Of a stretch of DNA of 64,000 bases, positions 60,518 to 64,000 are shown in pieces. The position numbers and the translations under genes were made by a program. Where the stretch lies: NCBI GenBank assembly GCA_036677805.1, contig JAVBVS010000022.1, positions 62,001 to 126,000 of the forward strand, in the 5' to 3' direction. Each line of letters starts with the position of its first letter. Within the stretch, counting starts at the first letter, position 1. The notes under the pieces are model-generated. The model was not told the origin of the DNA. It was given only the letters and a program-made list of their open reading frames with translations, and did not search any database. This DNA comes from SIG78 sp036677805. GTDB lineage: Bacteria; Verrucomicrobiota; Lentisphaeria; Victivallales; Victivallaceae.

Positions 60518-61724
60518 TCATCCGGTTCGCACGGCAAGCCTGATGGAAGAAGGGAATTGCGACCAGCTGCATCCCACAGGAAACAGCAATCATCCCGATT
60601 ATCGAAACGGAGTACAGGTAACCGGCCAGCCACGAGCCGAGAAAAAAAGCGACCCCAAAAAACGTCTGGAAAATCCCGTACCCGGTGGACCGTTTTTCTT
60701 TCGGAATGATGGTGACGACCGCCGCTTTGAGGATGGATTCCTGCGCACCCATGCCGATCCCCCACAACGCCACGCCGAGATAGAGCATGGTGGCGCTCTG
60801 CGTAAAAAACACGAAAAGCGCGAACGGGGCCGCCAGCAGGGTCGAAAGCATTAAAATGTCCAATCCGTATTTGTCGTAAAGCCAGCCGAAGATGAGCGCG
60901 GCGACCGCGTCCACCGCCATCGCGCCGGCATAGATCAGCGGAAGCGTCGTTTCCGAAAGCAATCCGGCTTTCAGCACATGCATGGTGATCAGCGGAAAGC
61001 CGAGGAATCCGAACGCGAAAAGAGAAATCCCCACGATATAAAACCAGAATGCCGACGATACCCGGACGGCGGTATCGCGCGTTTCCGCTTTGGGTTCGAA
61101 CTTCTCCGGATTGGAAAATTTCCGCTTCGCGTAGAACAGCAGAAGAATGGTTATGAATGCCGGAATTCCAAGTATGGCGAGACAAAACCGGTAGCCCGAA
61201 AAGGTATCGCTCCCCTTTTGAAACAAAAGCGCAAAAAAGAGGATGATCGGGCCGGCGAACGCCCCGATCTGGTCCAGAACCTCCTGAATGGCAAAGCCTT
61301 TTCCCGCACCGTATCGGGCCGCGGCAAACGACAACAAGGTATCTTTTGCCGGTTTCTTGACGGCCTTGCCGATCCGTTGAACAACGATGAGGATGCAGGC
61401 AATCTGCCATCCGCCATTCGGAATCAGGGCGAGCGCCGGAATCGCCGCGCAGTCCACGATGTATCCGGCGATGGTAATCGGCCAGTAACTCCGGGTGCGA
61501 TCGGCCAAGATTCCGGTGACGATACGCAGCGAATAGCCGATGAATCCGCCCAGCCCGGTCACAAAGCCGATCATGGCGGCAGAAGCGCCCGCCAAACTCA
61601 GGTAGGCGCCGATGATACTGGCCGCGCCCTCATGCGTCATATCCGAAAACATGCTGACAACGCCCATCAGAATAAGAAACGACAATGCGATTTTTTCGGG
61701 AGTTCGACGCTGATTCATTTTCAT
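60504..61724 (-). CDS. MFS transporter
   Basis: This 406-residue inner-membrane transporter has twelve predicted helices in two bundles with MFS motif A variants GILADRT after helix 2 and GWLYDKYG in the second half. The central loop is long and basic (AKRKFSNPEKFEPKAETRD). The substrate is unknown; sequence segments such as IGKAVKKPAKDTLLSFAA and QEVLDQIGAFAGPI recall the YfcJ-like transporters of the drug/metabolite MFS group. ATG 61724 follows AGAGAG. It stands alone, between a pseudogene remnant and a non-coding stretch, and base use is less GC-rich than in the region before 59.6 kb. Confidence 0.9.
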   Translation of the reverse strand: MKMNQRRTPEKIALSFLILMGVVSMFSDMTHEGAASIIGAYLSLAGASAAMIGFVTGLGGFIGYSLRIVTGILADRTRSYWPITIAGYIVDCAAIPALALIPNGGWQIACILIVVQRIGKAVKKPAKDTLLSFAAARYGAGKGFAIQEVLDQIGAFAGPIILFFALLFQKGSDTFSGYRFCLAILGIPAFITILLLFYAKRKFSNPEKFEPKAETRDTAVRVSSAFWFYIVGISLFAFGFLGFPLITMHVLKAGLLSETTLPLIYAGAMAVDAVAALIFGWLYDKYGLDILMLSTLLAAPFALFVFFTQSATMLYLGVALWGIGMGAQESILKAAVVTIIPKEKRSTGYGIFQTFFGVAFFLGSWLAGYLYSVSIIGMIAVSCGMQLVAIPFFHQACRANRMKKLA

Positions 61725-62056
61725 CTCTCTATTTAGAACCGAAATAACCCCGTTCCTGATTCAAATCAATATTCAACAAAGTGAGTGCTTCGCGTAGAAA
61801 GTAACACACGAGGCGAAGATTTTCGTTATCGTTGCGACTGGAGATTCTCCGTGTCGGGTATGTTCTCTGTTTTTTCCGACGGCTGTTTAAGTTCAAGCAT
61901 GAATTCCGTTTGGCTTGTTTTCTTTTTTTACCCGTTTTTACTATAACTTCTCTTGATTTTAAATGGAGGGGAAAGTTGTTTTTAAGGTATTATATGTATT
62001 CATAAAAAGAGGAAAACTTTCAAAAACAACGACAAGGAAAAGATTTGACTCCATGA
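61725..62056. other. Non-coding AT-rich interval
   Basis: No gene, tRNA or repeat was found in these 332 bases. They must contain the MFS promoter and the end of the DedA transcript, neither of which shows clear sequence signals. Confidence 0.4.
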
Positions 62057-62731
62057 TTAAGGTTGCGGCAGCGGTTTCATGATACTGCGGTGCAGAATGA
62101 TATATCCGGCGATCACCAGCCCGGTGCCAGAGAATATCCAGATATAATTTTCCGAGAGCAGCAGTCTGCCTTTTCCCACCAGCTCGGCGTACCCGATGTC
62201 CCCGGTCAGATGCCCGAGCCATGCTCCGGTCGCGGTGAGTATGACAACCCAGATGCCAGCTCCAAGCGCGGTGAACAGACAGAATGTGGAAAATTTCATT
62301 CTGGCGAAGCCGGCCGGCAACGAAATCAGCTGGCGGATCGCCGGCAGCAACCGACATACGAAGGTGGCGACCGCGCCGTATTCGCGGAAAACCGCCTCCG
62401 CGCGCTGTAAGGTCGAGGGGCAGAGAAAGAAATATTTTCCATATTTGTACAGCGCCTTGCGGCCAAGGTACAGCGCCAGGAAATAATTGACAAACGCGCC
62501 CGCTAGCGAACCAAGGGTGCCGGAGATGACTGCAAAAATGCCATCCCACCACAGGTTGCCGGTAAGGAGTTCTCCGCGCGCCGCCATAAATCCTGCCGGA
62601 ATCATAACTACTTCGCTGGGAAACGGGATGAACGAGCTTTCAATGGTCATGAATGCAAAGATTATGAGAAATCCCCATATATGGGCATATCCGGCAAAGA
62701 CAGCAATACATTCAACAATAGATTGAGTCAT
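62057..62731 (-). CDS. DedA family membrane protein
   Basis: This 224-residue protein has the DedA/VTT fold: MTIESSFIPFPSEVVMIPAGFMA in the first re-entrant segment with the essential acidic residue, VISGTLGSLAGAFVNYFLALYLGRK, and VATFVCRLLPAIRQLISLPAGFARM with the conserved Arg residues. DedA proteins act as undecaprenyl-phosphate or lipid flippases and are required for polymyxin resistance in several bacteria. It lies three bases after the DUF347 gene, in an operon with an ArnT-like glycosyltransferase further upstream. Confidence 0.93.
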   Translation of the reverse strand: MTQSIVECIAVFAGYAHIWGFLIIFAFMTIESSFIPFPSEVVMIPAGFMAARGELLTGNLWWDGIFAVISGTLGSLAGAFVNYFLALYLGRKALYKYGKYFFLCPSTLQRAEAVFREYGAVATFVCRLLPAIRQLISLPAGFARMKFSTFCLFTALGAGIWVVILTATGAWLGHLTGDIGYAELVGKGRLLLSENYIWIFSGTGLVIAGYIILHRSIMKPLPQP

Positions 62732-62734
62732 AAT

Positions 62735-63550
62735 TCAATTTCTTAGTGGATTGGTATGGGTGCGATTGAGCAGTACCAAACTTCTGGTTATAAAGACGAC
62801 CAGCAGTACGATCAGCACTAGCGAGGTTCCCAGTGTGCCAAGCCCCAGACCGCCTTGAGCATTGGTCTTGGTCAACAGGTCGCCGAACGTTGCGCCGAAC
62901 GGTCGGGTCAGGACGAACGCGATCCAGAACAACGCGATCGACGAAATACGAGTCAAATAGTGCAATGCCAGCGTCAATACCAGCAACAAACTTATCAGGG
63001 TGGCTCCCCCGGCAAAGCCGAGTCCGGAATCATCGGCCAGGAAATCGCCCAGCGCCGTTCCCAATGTATTGGCGAACAGGAACGCAACCCAGTAAAATAT
63101 CTCACCCCTGCGCGTCTTTATGTTGGTCACGGACAGTGATCTTTCATAAACATACCAAATCATAAGTGTAACTGCCAGTAGCGACACCATGATAATACTA
63201 CCGCCCATATAGCCTATTTCCATGGTACGGTCCATGAAGTCGGACATGGTGGTACCGGCCACGCTGGTGGCGGTGAAAACCAGCCAGTAGACCAACGGAT
63301 TGTATTTTCGTGACGTCAGCTGAAATCCCAGCGTGATCAGGAAAAATGCGATGAAGATCAGCGAGCTCAAGGCATAACCCAAATTCAAGGTCATGGAAAG
63401 ATGGTCGGCGCCGGTTTCGCCAAGCGTGGTTGCGCAAATTTTGATTACCCAGTATCCGGCCGTAATTGCCGGTAACTTACAGAAAAACTTGCCGACCGTA
63501 GTTAATTCCGAGTCGGTTGTTTGGACATCAATCTGTTTATTTTCAATCAT
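62735..63550 (-). CDS. DUF347/COG4705 membrane protein
   Basis: This 271-residue protein has about eight helices built from repeated units. Each unit ends in a short conserved motif: KICATTLGETGADHLS, ATSVAGTTMSDFMDRT, ANTLGTALGDFLADD and TRPFGATFGDLLTK. These are DUF347 repeats, as in the COG4705 membrane-anchored family; members have been linked to metal (manganese) export, but the function here is unproven. The ATG at 63550 follows GAGGAAG. It is between the ArnT-like gene upstream and dedA downstream. Confidence 0.88.
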   Translation of the reverse strand: MIENKQIDVQTTDSELTTVGKFFCKLPAITAGYWVIKICATTLGETGADHLSMTLNLGYALSSLIFIAFFLITLGFQLTSRKYNPLVYWLVFTATSVAGTTMSDFMDRTMEIGYMGGSIIMVSLLAVTLMIWYVYERSLSVTNIKTRRGEIFYWVAFLFANTLGTALGDFLADDSGLGFAGGATLISLLLVLTLALHYLTRISSIALFWIAFVLTRPFGATFGDLLTKTNAQGGLGLGTLGTSLVLIVLLVVFITRSLVLLNRTHTNPLRN

Positions 63551-63590
63551 TATCTTTCTTCCTCGCAGTTTGATTTTTAAATCGTCGGTT

Positions 63591-64000
63591 TTAAAATTTT
63601 GCCATGGTTACACCATGATCGATAACAATTTCCGGAACCGGCCAGTCGGACGGAAACGGTTTGCGTTTGAGATCTTGCGACGTAATGAAAAATATATGTC
63701 CTCGATGCATCTTTTTCAGTAACCATGGAAAATCATCCAGTTGGTAATGCCGGGCGGAGTATTCCGGATAGTTCTGGAAGCCATATTCCAACTCGCCCGG
63801 CTTTCCAAGCACGATCAGATCAGTTCGCTTAAACACCCAGGATGCCGCCGCCATAACGCCACGGTCAACCACGATCAGATCGTTCGGCTTTGGAACCATG
63901 AAGTTGCTGCAATTAACCAGGCCAATCTCCGTTGCTTTGTTCCCTAAAGCGGCTGTCGGCAGAGAGTGCAAGCCGCAGAAGATTATCGGAACAATGGCAG
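63591..64000 (-). CDS. arnT: ArnT-like lipid A 4-amino-4-deoxy-L-arabinose transferase, C-terminal part
   Basis: The frame is open to the end of the window on the minus strand, so the N-terminus lies outside. The visible 135 residues match the soluble C-terminal domain of ArnT: DLIVVDRGVMAAASWVFKRTDLIVLGKPGELEYGF, then YPEYSARHYQLDDFPWLLKKMHRGHIFFIT. ArnT attaches L-Ara4N from undecaprenyl phosphate to lipid A and causes polymyxin resistance. The family also includes PMT-fold glycosyltransferases with other sugars, so the exact sugar is not proven. The gene precedes DUF347 and dedA by 40 bases and probably heads or continues their operon. Confidence 0.8.
   Translation of the reverse strand, partial: AIVPIIFCGLHSLPTAALGNKATEIGLVNCSNFMVPKPNDLIVVDRGVMAAASWVFKRTDLIVLGKPGELEYGFQNYPEYSARHYQLDDFPWLLKKMHRGHIFFITSQDLKRKPFPSDWPVPEIVIDHGVTMAKF

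Noticed and set aside
1..64000. CRISPR arrays, rRNA genes, intact insertion sequences
   Set aside because: No regularly spaced direct repeats, rRNA-like sequence or transposase gene could be found.

Overview
The window is a 64 kb piece of a GC-rich bacterial chromosome. The gene content suggests an anaerobic or micro-oxic member of the PVC superphylum, most likely Lentisphaerota (Victivallis-like). The evidence is indirect: rubrerythrin, hydroxylamine reductase (Hcp), a sialate O-acetylesterase, a giant FN3/PPC-repeat protein with its own type I exporter, and a decayed prepilin gene with the KFTL..ELL start common in that phylum. No rRNA or other taxonomic marker was read, so this is an inference. 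Several minus- and plus-strand genes share a sigma70-like promoter of the form TTGNAA - 17 bp - TATATT.

1-13 kb: end of a TIM-barrel sugar isomerase, recD2 helicase, a DEAD-box RNA helicase, an ABC exporter whose C-terminus looks frameshifted, a YjbQ-family protein, a ClC-type channel with CBS domains, a two-gene operon of a zinc-ribbon membrane protein and a lipoprotein with a DnaJ-like cysteine cluster, and rubrerythrin. 13-16 kb: an IbrA/IbrB-like pair (PP-loop ATPase plus ParB-like protein) and a lone OppC-type permease coupled to mnmG. 18-25 kb: a lipoprotein, tRNA-Val, an acyl-CoA synthetase, the tatD-nudC-trxB-zinc ribbon run, a prepilin pseudogene and a signal peptidase.

25.9-38.8 kb: a secretion locus. 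A 2307-residue protein without a signal peptide (beta-rich repeats, FN3 domains, five PPC-like repeats) is read leftward. Its likely exporter (HlyB-type ABC protein with two degenerate C39-like domains, then HlyD) is read rightward from a shared 290 bp intergenic region, followed by two membrane-anchored proteins of unknown function. This is the most system-like unit in the window.

38.8-50.3 kb: mostly housekeeping and surface genes: sialate O-acetylesterase operon with acpS, rsmE, guaB, an OppB-type permease with a large insertion, queH, a lone HPt protein, a DUF362 ferredoxin-like protein, a META-domain lipoprotein, an iron-type alcohol dehydrogenase and tRNA-Ser.

50.3-64 kb: accessory DNA beginning immediately 3' of tRNA-Ser. 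A 1.1 kb gene-poor scar contains tRNA T-arm-like fragments, repeated octamers and a 20 bp-arm inverted repeat. It is followed by a Ca2+-type P-type ATPase, a TetR-controlled MacB-like efflux operon (the same 27 bp promoter/operator stands before the operon and before tetR), hcp, two decayed gene fragments, an MFS transporter, and a membrane/envelope group: DedA, DUF347 protein and the C-terminus of an ArnT-like lipid A glycosyltransferase that runs off the window.
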